From Simiduia aestuariiviva (GTDB taxonomy: Bacteria; Pseudomonadota; Gammaproteobacteria; Pseudomonadales; Cellvibrionaceae): a stretch of DNA of 64,000 nt. Shown here one piece after another: positions 1 through 8,584 of this stretch. The first letter of the stretch is position 1. Each line of letters starts with the position of its first letter. The stretch is from contig NZ_JACHXZ010000003.1 of NCBI RefSeq assembly GCF_014192475.1, positions 248,001 to 312,000 on the forward strand. Reading direction: 5' to 3'. The notes below the pieces were generated by a model. The model worked only from the letters and a program-made list of their open reading frames with translations, ran no database searches and was not told where the DNA came from. A program made the position numbers and the translations under genes.

Positions 1-753
1 CTGGCGTTGTCGGCCGACTCCAGCAAACTGTACGTGGCATTACTCGGTCAAGAGCACAGTTCCTACTGGTGGGAGGAAGACCAATTTGGTTTTATCGGAA
101 CCTTTGATCTCGAAACATCTGCTTTTGTTTCTGTGTATCGCATTAGCACCGACCCCTATGACATGGTGGTAACCGCTGGTGGCAAGCTAGTAGTCGCTTC
201 AGGCTCCGGCCAGTGGACAGATATTTTTGCGTACGCTGCTGATACTGGCACAGTATTGGGTCAATCGTTTATACGGCAAAGATCTCGCCTGTCGCTGCAC
301 CCGAGTGGAAACTGGGTCTTTGCCGCCGATACAGATAGCTCGCCATCAGATATTGAAAAGTTCGATATCTCCGGCACAGGCATTGGCAGTGGTGTCGATT
401 CACCCTACCACGGCCACCACAGAATGTCGGGTAATGTCTGGGCCTTGGCCACCGGTGTGCATCTGCTAACCCGTGGTGGCGACGTGTTCCTCGCATCAGA
501 CATGTCTTACGTGTTCGGGTTAACGCCCAATGGCGTTAGCGTTAAGTCGGCCGTAAACACCACAAGCAGTGCGCCCCTGTGGGTACTTGATAGCAATAAT
601 GTGGTGTCACGTTACGATGCTTCGAGCTTCAGCCTGCACTCAAGTAGCGTTGCCTATACCAACGCCACGGGATTGTTTGAACTCGATGGAATTGTTTACG
701 TAATCAGACAAAGTGGTGCTACCTATGTGTATGAGCAGGTAGTCACTGAATAA
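1..753 (+). CDS. Beta-propeller-like protein, 5'-truncated by the window edge
   Basis: The reading frame is open from base 1, so this is the C-terminal part (about 250 residues) of a longer protein. It contains blade-like repeats of the YVTN/WD40 type: a stretch reading as 'alternative residues, D-x-S, K-L-Y-V-A', then similar segments around 'GGKLVVAS' and 'HPSGNWVFAAD'. These are typical of seven-bladed propellers, which act as binding scaffolds or lactonase-like enzymes. The upstream TTG at position 7 is probably not the true start because the frame continues leftward without a stop. No catalytic residues can be assigned, so no function is claimed. A strong hairpin with a T run follows the stop. 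Confidence 0.6.
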   Translation: MALSADSSKLYVALLGQEHSSYWWEEDQFGFIGTFDLETSAFVSVYRISTDPYDMVVTAGGKLVVASGSGQWTDIFAYAADTGTVLGQSFIRQRSRLSLHPSGNWVFAADTDSSPSDIEKFDISGTGIGSGVDSPYHGHHRMSGNVWALATGVHLLTRGGDVFLASDMSYVFGLTPNGVSVKSAVNTTSSAPLWVLDSNNVVSRYDASSFSLHSSSVAYTNATGLFELDGIVYVIRQSGATYVYEQVVTE

Positions 754-773
754 ATTTGTTCACATGCTCCATA

Positions 774-802
774 AAAAAGCCCCGTTAATTCGGGGCTTTT
801 TT
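774..802. terminator. Rho-independent terminator, probably bidirectional
   Basis: AAAAAGCCCCG and CGGGGCTTTTT arms surround a short TTAATT loop, with an A run on the left and a T run on the right. It lies between the end of the propeller gene (+) and the end of cydB (-), so it can serve both convergent transcripts. Confidence 0.85.
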
Positions 803-914
803 ATGGTCTTCGGAAAACCTATTAAGCAATGCATTGCGCAATGAAACACGTTAATAACCACCGACCTTGAAATGCACCACAATTGTAGGTTCAAAAGCCT
901 ACAAAAGATCAAAT

Positions 915-1916
915 TTAGTAATAACGCAACCCTTCGCTCTTGCCCCAAAACACCCGATAAGAATACACCGTGTATGCCAGTATCACCGGCAACACAAAAA
1001 TCACGCCCACTAAAATAAATTCCAAAGATGCCGCGGCGCTGGCGGCTTCGGTGGCCAGCATCTTGCCGGGCACTACGTAGGGAAAGAAACTGAACGCCAA
1101 GGCCACAAAGCTGAGTAAAAACAGCACAACTACGCCTATAAAAGGGCGGCGTGATAAATGTTCTTCACCTTGGTAGAGCCGCAGCACTGTTTGTTCTATG
1201 TAGTACAAAGCGGCCGCACCAATCATCGGAATTAACACTAAAAGCGCTTTGCCTGTAGGCGTAAACCAACGGCTGACCACTTCCGGCACCAGGGTTAAAT
1301 TGGCCGCCGACACAAACACCAAACCCAGCAAGGTCACCGCGCCCGCCAACCGCAGCCAACCCAGTGCACGGCTTTGTAGTTCACCTTCGGTCTTCATGAC
1401 CAACCAGGCACTGCCGATGTACACATAGGCCGCGGCCACACAAAGTGCACTTAATAACGCAAAACCGTAGGCAAAGCCGGTATGCAAAAAACCGGTAACG
1501 AAGCGACCCAACATATAGCCCTGCGCCAAAGCCGCGGTTAGCGAGCCAAATTTAAAGGCCCAATCCCATGCGCGCTGGTAATCGCTAATGGCTTTGGCGC
1601 GCATGTCAAAGGCCACGCCGCGGGCAATCAAACCAATGAGCAGTATCAACGCCGGCAGGTACAGCTCATACAACACCAAACTATGAGCCTTGGGAAATGC
1701 AATGAGTAATATGCCCACCGCCAACACCAGCCAAGTTTCATTGGCATCCCAAAACGGGCCGATAGATGCTAGCAGGGTGTTGCGCTGCTCAAGATCGTTC
1801 ATAGGCAACAACATGCCCACACCCAAATCGTAACCATCGAGCACGGCGTAAATCATCACGGCCAGCCCTAAAAGCCCAAGGAAGATATACGCCAACATGT
1901 CCGGTGATAAATTCAT
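915..1916 (-). CDS. cydB: Cytochrome bd-type (CioB-like) ubiquinol oxidase subunit II
   Basis: A 333-residue inner-membrane protein with about eight to nine hydrophobic helices and the CydB N-terminal pattern 'LGLAVMIYAVLDGYDLGVG'. With CydA it forms a quinol oxidase that reduces O2 to water without pumping protons. It is shorter than E. coli CydB, as usual for the cyanide-insensitive (CioB) branch. Its ATG overlaps the cydA stop as ATGA (1913-1916), so the two subunits are translationally coupled. I found no convincing cydX-like small ORF downstream before the terminator at 774-802. Confidence 0.93.
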   Translation of the reverse strand: MNLSPDMLAYIFLGLLGLAVMIYAVLDGYDLGVGMLLPMNDLEQRNTLLASIGPFWDANETWLVLAVGILLIAFPKAHSLVLYELYLPALILLIGLIARGVAFDMRAKAISDYQRAWDWAFKFGSLTAALAQGYMLGRFVTGFLHTGFAYGFALLSALCVAAAYVYIGSAWLVMKTEGELQSRALGWLRLAGAVTLLGLVFVSAANLTLVPEVVSRWFTPTGKALLVLIPMIGAAALYYIEQTVLRLYQGEEHLSRRPFIGVVVLFLLSFVALAFSFFPYVVPGKMLATEAASAAASLEFILVGVIFVLPVILAYTVYSYRVFWGKSEGLRYY

Positions 1917-3313
1917 AGCATGGCTCCAGAGTGCGCAGGTTTAACGACAGGTGCGTTGGCAATGGCCGACATTTCTTGCAAACTTTTGGTTTCGTATTCC
2001 TCCACCGCCACCGACTTTTTGGCCATGTGAAAAACTGTGTGTAAATAGGCCCACAACAAAAATGCGTAAACGATCAAATACGCCGCCAACGACAGGGCCA
2101 CATGCGCGCTGGGTTGAGTGGTGACAGCATCGGCTGTTCGCAACACCCCGGTCACCAACCAGGGTTGACGCCCCATTTCGGTCACATACCAGCCTGCCAG
2201 AGTGGCCACCCAGCCAGAAAATGTCATAGCTACTAGCCCTTTGAGCAGCCAAGCCGGAAGATTGCCCCTCCGCCAAAGGTGCCACACCGACAGCCACGCC
2301 AGCGTCAACATCAACAACCCCACAGCCACCATAATGCGAAAACCAAAAAACAACGGCTTTACTGGTGGATGGTTCAGGGCAAAATCATTCAAACCGACAA
2401 TTTCGCCGTCTGGGTCGTGGGTTAAAATCACACTCGCCAATTTCGGCACACCGACTTCGTACCGATTTGCACGGGTTGTTTCATCGGGCCACGCAAATAG
2501 CAACAAGGGGGCGCCCCGCTCCGTGTCCCACACCCCCTCCATGGCGGCGATTTTTTGCGGCTGGTGTTCAAGGGTATTTAATCCGTGCAGATCGCCCACG
2601 AACATTTGCAGTGGCGCCACCACAGCCGCTAACACAACAGCGGTTGTTAGCGCCAAACGCGGTGCCCGTTTGCTATCACCCTTCAATATCCGATAGGCCG
2701 AGATGCCCGCCACAAAAAAGCTTGCGGTTAAGAATGATGCCAACATCATGTGCGCCAATCGGTACGGCATCGACGGGTTAAAGATAATGGCCAACCAGCT
2801 CTCGGGCATGGCTACGCCGTGCTCCAGATAAAAACCAGCGGGCGTGTGCATCCAAGAATTGAGCGCAATAATCCAAAAGGCCGACATGCTGGTGCCAACG
2901 GCCACCAATAAGGTCGCCAGCGTGTGCACCCATTGGGGCACGCGATTGATGCCGAACAACATAATCCCTAAGAAGGTAGCCTCTAGAAAAAAAGCCGTTA
3001 GCACTTCGTAGCCCAGCAGTGGTCCGGCAATGTTGCCCACCCGCTCCATAAACAGCGGCCAATTGGTGCCAAACTGAAAGCTCATGGTGATGCCCGTCAC
3101 CACTCCGAGCGCAAAGGTCAGTGCAAAAATTTTCACCCAAAATCGATACACCCGCATCCACACCGGGTGTTGCGTGCGCTGGAAGCGCCACTTAAAAAAG
3201 AACAGCAACCACGCCAGTGCGATGGTGATCGTGGGGAATAAAATATGGAAACTGATGTTGGCGGCAAACTGAATACGTGACAGGACTAACGTGCTTTCTA
3301 AAACCTCCTGCAT
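1913..3313 (-). CDS. cydA: Cytochrome bd-type (CioA-like) ubiquinol oxidase subunit I
   Basis: A 466-residue, multi-helix heme-binding subunit. The N-terminal 'ANISFHILFP' carries the heme-ligand histidine region, 'GTNWPLFMERVG' and 'FFLEATFLGI' are CydA signatures, and 'TEMGRQPW' carries the expected heme b558 methionine. At about 466 residues it has the short Q-loop form of CIO/CioA rather than the longer E. coli CydA. A good ribosome site (CGGAGG) lies about 6 bases before the ATG. It sits 64 bp downstream of the GbsR-like regulator and overlaps cydB, which suggests one regulator-cydA-cydB operon. Resistance to cyanide is family knowledge, not something the sequence proves. Confidence 0.93.
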   Translation of the reverse strand: MQEVLESTLVLSRIQFAANISFHILFPTITIALAWLLFFFKWRFQRTQHPVWMRVYRFWVKIFALTFALGVVTGITMSFQFGTNWPLFMERVGNIAGPLLGYEVLTAFFLEATFLGIMLFGINRVPQWVHTLATLLVAVGTSMSAFWIIALNSWMHTPAGFYLEHGVAMPESWLAIIFNPSMPYRLAHMMLASFLTASFFVAGISAYRILKGDSKRAPRLALTTAVVLAAVVAPLQMFVGDLHGLNTLEHQPQKIAAMEGVWDTERGAPLLLFAWPDETTRANRYEVGVPKLASVILTHDPDGEIVGLNDFALNHPPVKPLFFGFRIMVAVGLLMLTLAWLSVWHLWRRGNLPAWLLKGLVAMTFSGWVATLAGWYVTEMGRQPWLVTGVLRTADAVTTQPSAHVALSLAAYLIVYAFLLWAYLHTVFHMAKKSVAVEEYETKSLQEMSAIANAPVVKPAHSGAML

Positions 3314-3377
3314 GACAACCTCCGATGCGGGATGGAAAATGCCCGCCTCTGCGGGCCGAGAGTTTGATCAAATCGGG

Positions 3378-3911
3378 CTACTTAAAAATCTTGCCCTTTA
3401 GTTCCAAGACTTTGCCCACCCCAGCACCGAGTTTTAGCAATGCTTTTAACTGCTCGGGCTTGAGTCGCTGAACGTCGTCTAACCAACCGGTAAACAGCTC
3501 CAGTAAATCGTGAATTTCTTGCATGCGCTCGGTGGCGTAATCGGGCGTCTGTCCATCCACTTGCATTAACTGACTGCGCAACACGCTCAAGGTGGGGTCC
3601 ACTTCGCGCTTGCGTCGCTCACTGAGCACCTGCTGGGCCAAATCCCACAAGCTGCCGTTCGGGCCGTAGTAGTCCTTGCGATCACCCGGCTCACGCACCA
3701 CGCGAATCAAGCGCCAGCTCTGCAACTCTTTAGCGGCCATGCTGACATTGCCACGCGAGATGCCCAGCGATTCACTGATATCGTCGGCGCTTAGCGGTAC
3801 TTCGCTAAACACAATCACCGCCAACACCTGCCCCACAGAGCGGTTAAAGCCCCAGCGGCTGGCCATTTCGCCAAAATGCAGAACACAATCTTTAAGGTGG
3901 GGATTATTCAT
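3378..3911 (-). CDS. GbsR/MarR-family transcriptional regulator
   Basis: A 177-residue regulator with a central winged helix-turn-helix: 'PLSADDISESLGISRGNVSMAAKELQ' (around residues 38-65) is the recognition region, followed by a wing with 'REPGDRKDYY'. The C-terminal half is helical and probably dimerises. This class (GbsR-like MarR relatives) is often encoded next to CioAB-type oxidases or membrane proteins. It is the first gene of the operon with cydA and cydB, so it most likely controls their expression. A perfect 10-bp inverted repeat lies 11 bp upstream of its start (3923-3950) and is the likely autoregulatory operator. The ligand is unknown. Confidence 0.85.
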   Translation of the reverse strand: MNNPHLKDCVLHFGEMASRWGFNRSVGQVLAVIVFSEVPLSADDISESLGISRGNVSMAAKELQSWRLIRVVREPGDRKDYYGPNGSLWDLAQQVLSERRKREVDPTLSVLRSQLMQVDGQTPDYATERMQEIHDLLELFTGWLDDVQRLKPEQLKALLKLGAGVGKVLELKGKIFK

Positions 3912-3922
3912 AGGTCAACTTC

Positions 3923-3950
3923 TAAACTTTCAATAATTTCTGAAAGTTTA
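3923..3950. promoter_or_regulatory. Perfect inverted repeat, candidate operator of the GbsR-like regulator
   Basis: TAAACTTTCA - 8 bp - TGAAAGTTTA forms a perfect palindrome with 10-bp arms immediately upstream of the regulator-cydAB operon. On the minus strand it directly follows a TATCAT that could be a -10 box, so a bound dimer would block initiation. The operator role is inferred from position and symmetry. Confidence 0.6.
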
Positions 3951-4084
3951 TGATAGTGTTACTCAAAGTGCAATGCTGGCCAGTGAAAATCACTTATTTG
4001 TCGGGGAAAATCACCGCCAATGTGGCCTCTGAATAAGGCACGTGCAATAGTTGGGGCCCCAAAAATAGCTAAAAAGGATGTTCC

Positions 4085-5290
4085 ATGACGGCCGGCCACA
4101 CCCACCCAAAACGACCCATCTTAAAGGTGTTATTGCTGGGCACCGCGCTCACATTCGCCATAGCACTGGGCGTGCTGTTGCTACTGGCCCCCGGGCTTGC
4201 CGAGCGCGGCATGAACACCGTAAAACCACTGGCAGATACTTCCCTTAGCGCAGACGCCCAGCGGTTACACCAGCGCCTGTGGGTCGCCGACCTACACGCC
4301 GACTCGCTCCTATGGCAACGCGATTTAACGGAGCGCAGTGAGCGCGGCCATGTGGACTTCCCCCGTTTGCAGGCGGGCAATGTGGCACTGCAGATGTTTA
4401 CCGTGGTCACCAAAACCCCGGCCGGCCTCAACTATCACCAAAACCCTGCCGATGCTCGCGACAACATCACCCTGCTGGCACTGGCACAGGCTTGGCCGCC
4501 GGCCACGTGGCACAGCCTCACCGCCCGCGCGCTCTACCAAGCCGACAAACTGAACGGGTTCATTGCGCGCGCGCCCAAGCAGGCCATGCTGGTTACAAGC
4601 CAAGCGGATCTGCAAACCCTGCAGGAACGCCGCAACGCCGGTGAGCCCGTGGTGGGTGCCCTCTTAGGCACCGAGGGCTCGCACGCGCTCGACGGCGACA
4701 TCGCCAATATTCAACGCCTCTACGATGCAGGCTTCCGCATGATGAGCTTGCAACACTTTTTTGATAACGCTCTGGGCGGCTCACTGCACGGCAATAGCGG
4801 CAGTGGCTTAACGGAGTTTGGACGCCGGGCCCTCGCAGAAATGGACCGGCTAAATATAATGATTGACGTCTCGCACTCGGCCCCGCAAGTGGTGCGCGAC
4901 ACCCTGGCCATCGCCACTCGACCATTGATCGTGAGCCACACCGGCACCTATGGCCACTGCCCCAGCCCGCGCAATGTGTCCGATGAGCTCATGCAAGCCA
5001 TTGCGGCCAAGGGTGGTTTGATCGGCATTGGTTTTTGGAAGAGCGCGGTATGCGACGACACACCCGCCGGTATCGCCAGCGCCATTGTGGCCGCCGTGGC
5101 GCTGCTGGGTGAAGACGCCGTGGCCCTGGGTTCCGATTTTGATGGCGCTGTGCAAACCCGCATCGACGCCAGCCAACTGGCGCTGATCACTCAAGCGCTA
5201 CTCGATAAAGGAGTGCCCGAAGCGGTAATCGCCAAGGTGATGGGTGGCAATCAATTGCGGTTTTTTATGGCTAACTTACCCGCGCAGTAA
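4085..5290 (+). CDS. Membrane dipeptidase, peptidase family M19
   Basis: A 401-residue zinc dipeptidase of the renal dipeptidase family that hydrolyses dipeptides, often with D-amino-acid tolerance. Residues 12-35 form a hydrophobic N-terminal anchor. The metal site is visible: H71-x-D73 in 'LHADSL', the bridging Glu in 'LLGTEGSHAL', His in 'DVSHSA' and His in 'IVSHTG', with a late Asp in 'LGSDFDG'. Length and motif order match the family. It is divergent from the cydAB operon and carries its own upstream region. A small GC hairpin follows at 5324-5341. Substrate is not predictable. Confidence 0.9.
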   Translation: MTAGHTHPKRPILKVLLLGTALTFAIALGVLLLLAPGLAERGMNTVKPLADTSLSADAQRLHQRLWVADLHADSLLWQRDLTERSERGHVDFPRLQAGNVALQMFTVVTKTPAGLNYHQNPADARDNITLLALAQAWPPATWHSLTARALYQADKLNGFIARAPKQAMLVTSQADLQTLQERRNAGEPVVGALLGTEGSHALDGDIANIQRLYDAGFRMMSLQHFFDNALGGSLHGNSGSGLTEFGRRALAEMDRLNIMIDVSHSAPQVVRDTLAIATRPLIVSHTGTYGHCPSPRNVSDELMQAIAAKGGLIGIGFWKSAVCDDTPAGIASAIVAAVALLGEDAVALGSDFDGAVQTRIDASQLALITQALLDKGVPEAVIAKVMGGNQLRFFMANLPAQ

Positions 5291-5323
5291 GCTGATACGA
5301 CGGATAATCGGGATCAAACCAAC

Positions 5324-5341
5324 GCCCCGCATTGGGGCTTT
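5324..5341 (+). terminator. Weak hairpin after the dipeptidase gene
   Basis: GCCCC-gcatt-GGGGC followed by only TTT. It could be a weak terminator; the short U tract makes this uncertain. Confidence 0.35.
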
Positions 5342-5431
5342 GCACCCACCAGCCGTCTAATAGTCACCCGTACGCCCAAGTAGGACACGCTGGGGCGGCG
5401 CATAAACAATAAGACAGAAGAGGATTCGACC

Positions 5432-7609
5432 ATGATTTCCCGATCTCCCCTGCTATTGGCCACGGCCATCGCAGTCCTGGCCGCAGGTTGCAGCCAAAAA
5501 GACGCTCCTAGCACCGACGACGCTATGGCCAAAACCCAGGCAGAAATGCCCGCCAAGGCGCCCGCTGAAGCCAGCAACCCGTTTTTCACAGAGAGCAGCC
5601 TCTACTTCAAGCTGCCGCCATTCGACAAAATCCAAGACACCGATTATGCACCCGCTTTCGAGCGTGGCATGGCCGACAATCTTGCTGAAATCGAGGCGAT
5701 CGCCAACAACACCGAAGCGCCCACCTTTGAAAACACCTTGGTCGCCATGGAGCGCAGCGGCGACATATTGAACCGCGTGGCTCGGGTCTTTTTCGCCATG
5801 ACCTCCGCCAACACCAACGATACGCTGGAAGCCATCCGCTCCGATGTTGCACCCAAGCTGTCGGCGCACAACGATGCCATCCTGCTGAACGACAAACTGT
5901 TCCAGCGCGTGAAGGCTGTGTACGAGCAGCGCATGGATTTGAACCTCGATCCAGAATCACTGCGCTTAGTTGAGATTTACTACCGCGACTTCGTGCGCGC
6001 CGGTGCCAACTTGTCGGATGCCGACAAAGAAAAGCTCAAGGCCTACAACAGCAAGCTAGCCACCCTGTCTACTACCTTCAGCCAGAACGTGCTGAAAGAA
6101 GTTAATGACTCCGCCGTCGTGGTAGACACCGCCGAAGAGCTGGCCGGCCTGTCTGACAGCGCCATCGCCGGTGCCGCCGAAGAGGCGAAGTCCCGCGGCC
6201 TGGAAGGTAAGTACGTCATCACCCTTATGAACACCAGCGGCCAACCGCCACTGACTTCATTGACCAATCGCGCCGTGCGCGAGCGCATCATGAAAGCGTC
6301 CTTGGCACGCGGTTCACGGGGCGGTGAGTTCGACAACCGCGCCGTTTTGGCAGAAGTGGTTAAGCTGCGCGCCGAACGCGCTCAGCTGCTGGGTTACCCC
6401 AACCACGCAGCCTATGGCCTAGAAACGCAAACAGCGCAAACCACCGCTGCGGTCAACAAGCGCTTGGCAACCCTAACCCCTAAAGCCGTAGCAAACGCCA
6501 AGCGCGAGCAGGCCGACCTACAGAAGATGGTAGCGGCAGAAGGTGGCAAGTTCAGTGTTGCCGCATGGGATTGGGCCCACTACGCCGAAAAAGTGCGCTC
6601 ACAGCGCTACAACTTTGACGCCGACCAGTTGAAGCCCTACTTCGAAATGGACAGCGTGCTGCAAAACGGTGTTTTCTACGCCGCCACTCGGCTGTACGGC
6701 ATCACCTTCAAAGAGCGCAAAGATTTGCCCGTCTACCACCCGGACGTGCGCATCTTCGAAGTGTTTGAAGAAAACGGCGACACCTTGGCCCTGTTCCTAT
6801 TCGACCCCTATGCGCGCAGCTCTAAGCGCGGCGGTGCGTGGATGAACGCCTACGTGTCACAGAGCCACCTCATGGGCACCAAGCCCGTGGTAGCCAACCA
6901 CCAGAACATCCCCAAGCCACCCGCGGGCGAGCCCACGCTGCTCACCTACGACGAAGCCAACACCATGTTCCATGAGTTTGGCCACGCGCTGCACGGCATG
7001 TTCTCAGACGTGAAGTACCCCTACTTCTCCGGCACCTCTGTGCCCCGTGATTTCGTAGAGTACCCTTCACAGGTCAATGAAATGTGGACCTCTGATCCGG
7101 AAATTTTGGCCAACTACGCCAAGCACTACAAAACCGGCGAGCCCATGCCAAAAGCACTGCTAGACAAGGTGCTGGCCACCGAGAAGTTCAACCAAGGCTT
7201 CGCCACAACCGAGTACTTGGCGGCCTCGTTGATCGACCAAGCCTGGCACCAACTCACGCCCGAGCAGGTTCCCGCAGCCGACAAAGTCACCGACTTTGAA
7301 GCCGCGGCCCTGACCAAGGCTGGCGCCAAGCTCGATACCGTGCCCCCGCGTTATCGCTCCACCTACTTCTCGCACATCATGGGCGGCTACTCCGCGGGCT
7401 ACTACGCCTACATTTGGAGTGAAGTTCTGGATGCCGACACCGTGGAATGGTTTAAGGAAAACGGCGGTCTGAAGCGTGAAAACGGCGATCACTTCCGTAA
7501 AACCCTGCTGTCTCGCGGCGGTAGCGAAGACGCCATGCGCGTGTTCAAAACCTTCCGTGGCGCAGAGCCCAATATCGAACCACTGCTGGAGCGTCGCGGT
7601 TTGAACTAA
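5432..7609 (+). CDS. M3-family metallopeptidase (Dcp-like peptidyl-dipeptidase), lipoprotein
   Basis: A 725-residue thimet-oligopeptidase-family enzyme that cleaves short peptides, dipeptidyl carboxypeptidase style. The N-terminus is a lipoprotein signal ending in the lipobox 'LAAGC', so the enzyme is probably tethered in the periplasm, unlike cytoplasmic Dcp. The zinc motif HEFGHALH starts at H514, and the third ligand Glu follows in 'EYPSQVNEMW'. The C-terminal 'HIMGGYSAGYYAYIWSEV' is the family's substrate-binding signature. The start at 5432 is preceded by an AGAGGA ribosome site. A strong hairpin follows the gene. Together with the dipeptidase upstream it suggests periplasmic peptide turnover. 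Confidence 0.93.
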   Translation: MISRSPLLLATAIAVLAAGCSQKDAPSTDDAMAKTQAEMPAKAPAEASNPFFTESSLYFKLPPFDKIQDTDYAPAFERGMADNLAEIEAIANNTEAPTFENTLVAMERSGDILNRVARVFFAMTSANTNDTLEAIRSDVAPKLSAHNDAILLNDKLFQRVKAVYEQRMDLNLDPESLRLVEIYYRDFVRAGANLSDADKEKLKAYNSKLATLSTTFSQNVLKEVNDSAVVVDTAEELAGLSDSAIAGAAEEAKSRGLEGKYVITLMNTSGQPPLTSLTNRAVRERIMKASLARGSRGGEFDNRAVLAEVVKLRAERAQLLGYPNHAAYGLETQTAQTTAAVNKRLATLTPKAVANAKREQADLQKMVAAEGGKFSVAAWDWAHYAEKVRSQRYNFDADQLKPYFEMDSVLQNGVFYAATRLYGITFKERKDLPVYHPDVRIFEVFEENGDTLALFLFDPYARSSKRGGAWMNAYVSQSHLMGTKPVVANHQNIPKPPAGEPTLLTYDEANTMFHEFGHALHGMFSDVKYPYFSGTSVPRDFVEYPSQVNEMWTSDPEILANYAKHYKTGEPMPKALLDKVLATEKFNQGFATTEYLAASLIDQAWHQLTPEQVPAADKVTDFEAAALTKAGAKLDTVPPRYRSTYFSHIMGGYSAGYYAYIWSEVLDADTVEWFKENGGLKRENGDHFRKTLLSRGGSEDAMRVFKTFRGAEPNIEPLLERRGLN

Positions 7610-7638
7610 ACCCCGCGCACTGCAGTTTTTCGATCCCT

Positions 7639-7668
7639 CACAGCCGGCGCCAGCCGGCTGTGTTGTTT
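7639..7668 (+). terminator. Strong hairpin terminator after the M3 peptidase
   Basis: Perfect 10-bp arms CACAGCCGGC / GCCGGCTGTG with a GCCA loop, followed by TTGTTT. The U tract is interrupted but the stem is very stable. Confidence 0.7.
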
Positions 7669-7712
7669 CTGCTAAGCTCTATTACACCCCAAGCACGAAC
7701 GATAGAGCCCCC

Positions 7713-8570
7713 ATGACGGTACAGTCGCCGGAATTTGCCATCTACAGCAACGTCATTCAGCAGGTGATGAAAGGCGAAGAACAATTGCCCAGCCTACCTG
7801 CCATCACGCTGCGCATTCGCAAGGCACTGGCCGACCCGCACACTAGCCACAACCAGCTCGCCAACCTGCTCATGCAAGACCCGAGCTTGGCCGCACTGGT
7901 GATGAAAACCGCCAATTCAGCACTCTACAAAACCGTGGCCCCCGCCAAAACACTGAACGACGCCGTGCGCCTATTGGGCCGTGAAATCATTGATCAAATC
8001 GTCATGTCGCACAGTGTGAAAAGTTTATTCGTGATGAAAAGCGCGGGCCTTAAGCGCCTGTTTATGATGAGTTGGCAGCGCCAGGCCGTGAAAACCGCCA
8101 TCTGTATTTTGCTCACCCAAGCCACCCAATTTAAACCCACCTTTCAACCCGTTACGGGGTGTTTCCTCTGTGAAATAGGCACTCTGGCAATTCTCTCCGC
8201 CTTTAACAATCAACCCCTAGAACCCTCGGAACAGGACTACATCAAACTGTGCAAAAGCTACAGTAAATCGCTAGGCCTAATTCTGATCAAAAAGTGGCAG
8301 CTCGACGACGTCTACACCGACATGATTCGAAATGCCGGCAATTGGCAACTGCCGCAAGCACCCACTATTTCAGCCATGGAAATTATCAACCTCGCGCTCT
8401 ATCACTCGCTGGTGATTTTTTCGCACGCCGAAGACCTGCCGCCACTACCGGCGCTACCGGCCTACAAAAATTTACCAAAAAAATATCAACAACTAGACGA
8501 TTATGGCCTGCTGCAATTGATCAGCCAGCACGAAGATGCCATTGCTGAATACATCGACACCCTGCGTTAA
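7713..8570 (+). CDS. HDOD-domain protein (first of a tandem pair)
   Basis: A 285-residue protein matching the HDOD fold, a catalytically silent HD relative used in signalling. Diagnostic segments are 'LPSLPAITLRIRKAL' near residue 27, 'LLMQDPSLAALVMKTANSALY' and 'LNDAVRLLGREIIDQIVMSHSVKSLF'. The canonical metal-binding HD pair is not evident, as expected for HDOD. It is followed 14 bp later by a close paralogue, and both are probably co-transcribed. HDOD proteins typically act in nucleotide second-messenger or stress networks; no partner domain is fused here, so the specific role is unknown. Confidence 0.85.
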   Translation: MTVQSPEFAIYSNVIQQVMKGEEQLPSLPAITLRIRKALADPHTSHNQLANLLMQDPSLAALVMKTANSALYKTVAPAKTLNDAVRLLGREIIDQIVMSHSVKSLFVMKSAGLKRLFMMSWQRQAVKTAICILLTQATQFKPTFQPVTGCFLCEIGTLAILSAFNNQPLEPSEQDYIKLCKSYSKSLGLILIKKWQLDDVYTDMIRNAGNWQLPQAPTISAMEIINLALYHSLVIFSHAEDLPPLPALPAYKNLPKKYQQLDDYGLLQLISQHEDAIAEYIDTLR

Positions 8571-8584
8571 GCGCACCCACAGCC

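Noticed and set aside
760-948. 62-codon minus-strand frame near cydB, considered as cydX
   Set aside because: It overlaps the 3' end of cydB and the terminator, and does not resemble CydX.
2202-2781. Long plus-strand frames inside cydA
   Set aside because: Antisense to a well-supported cytochrome bd subunit; no ribosome site or family features.
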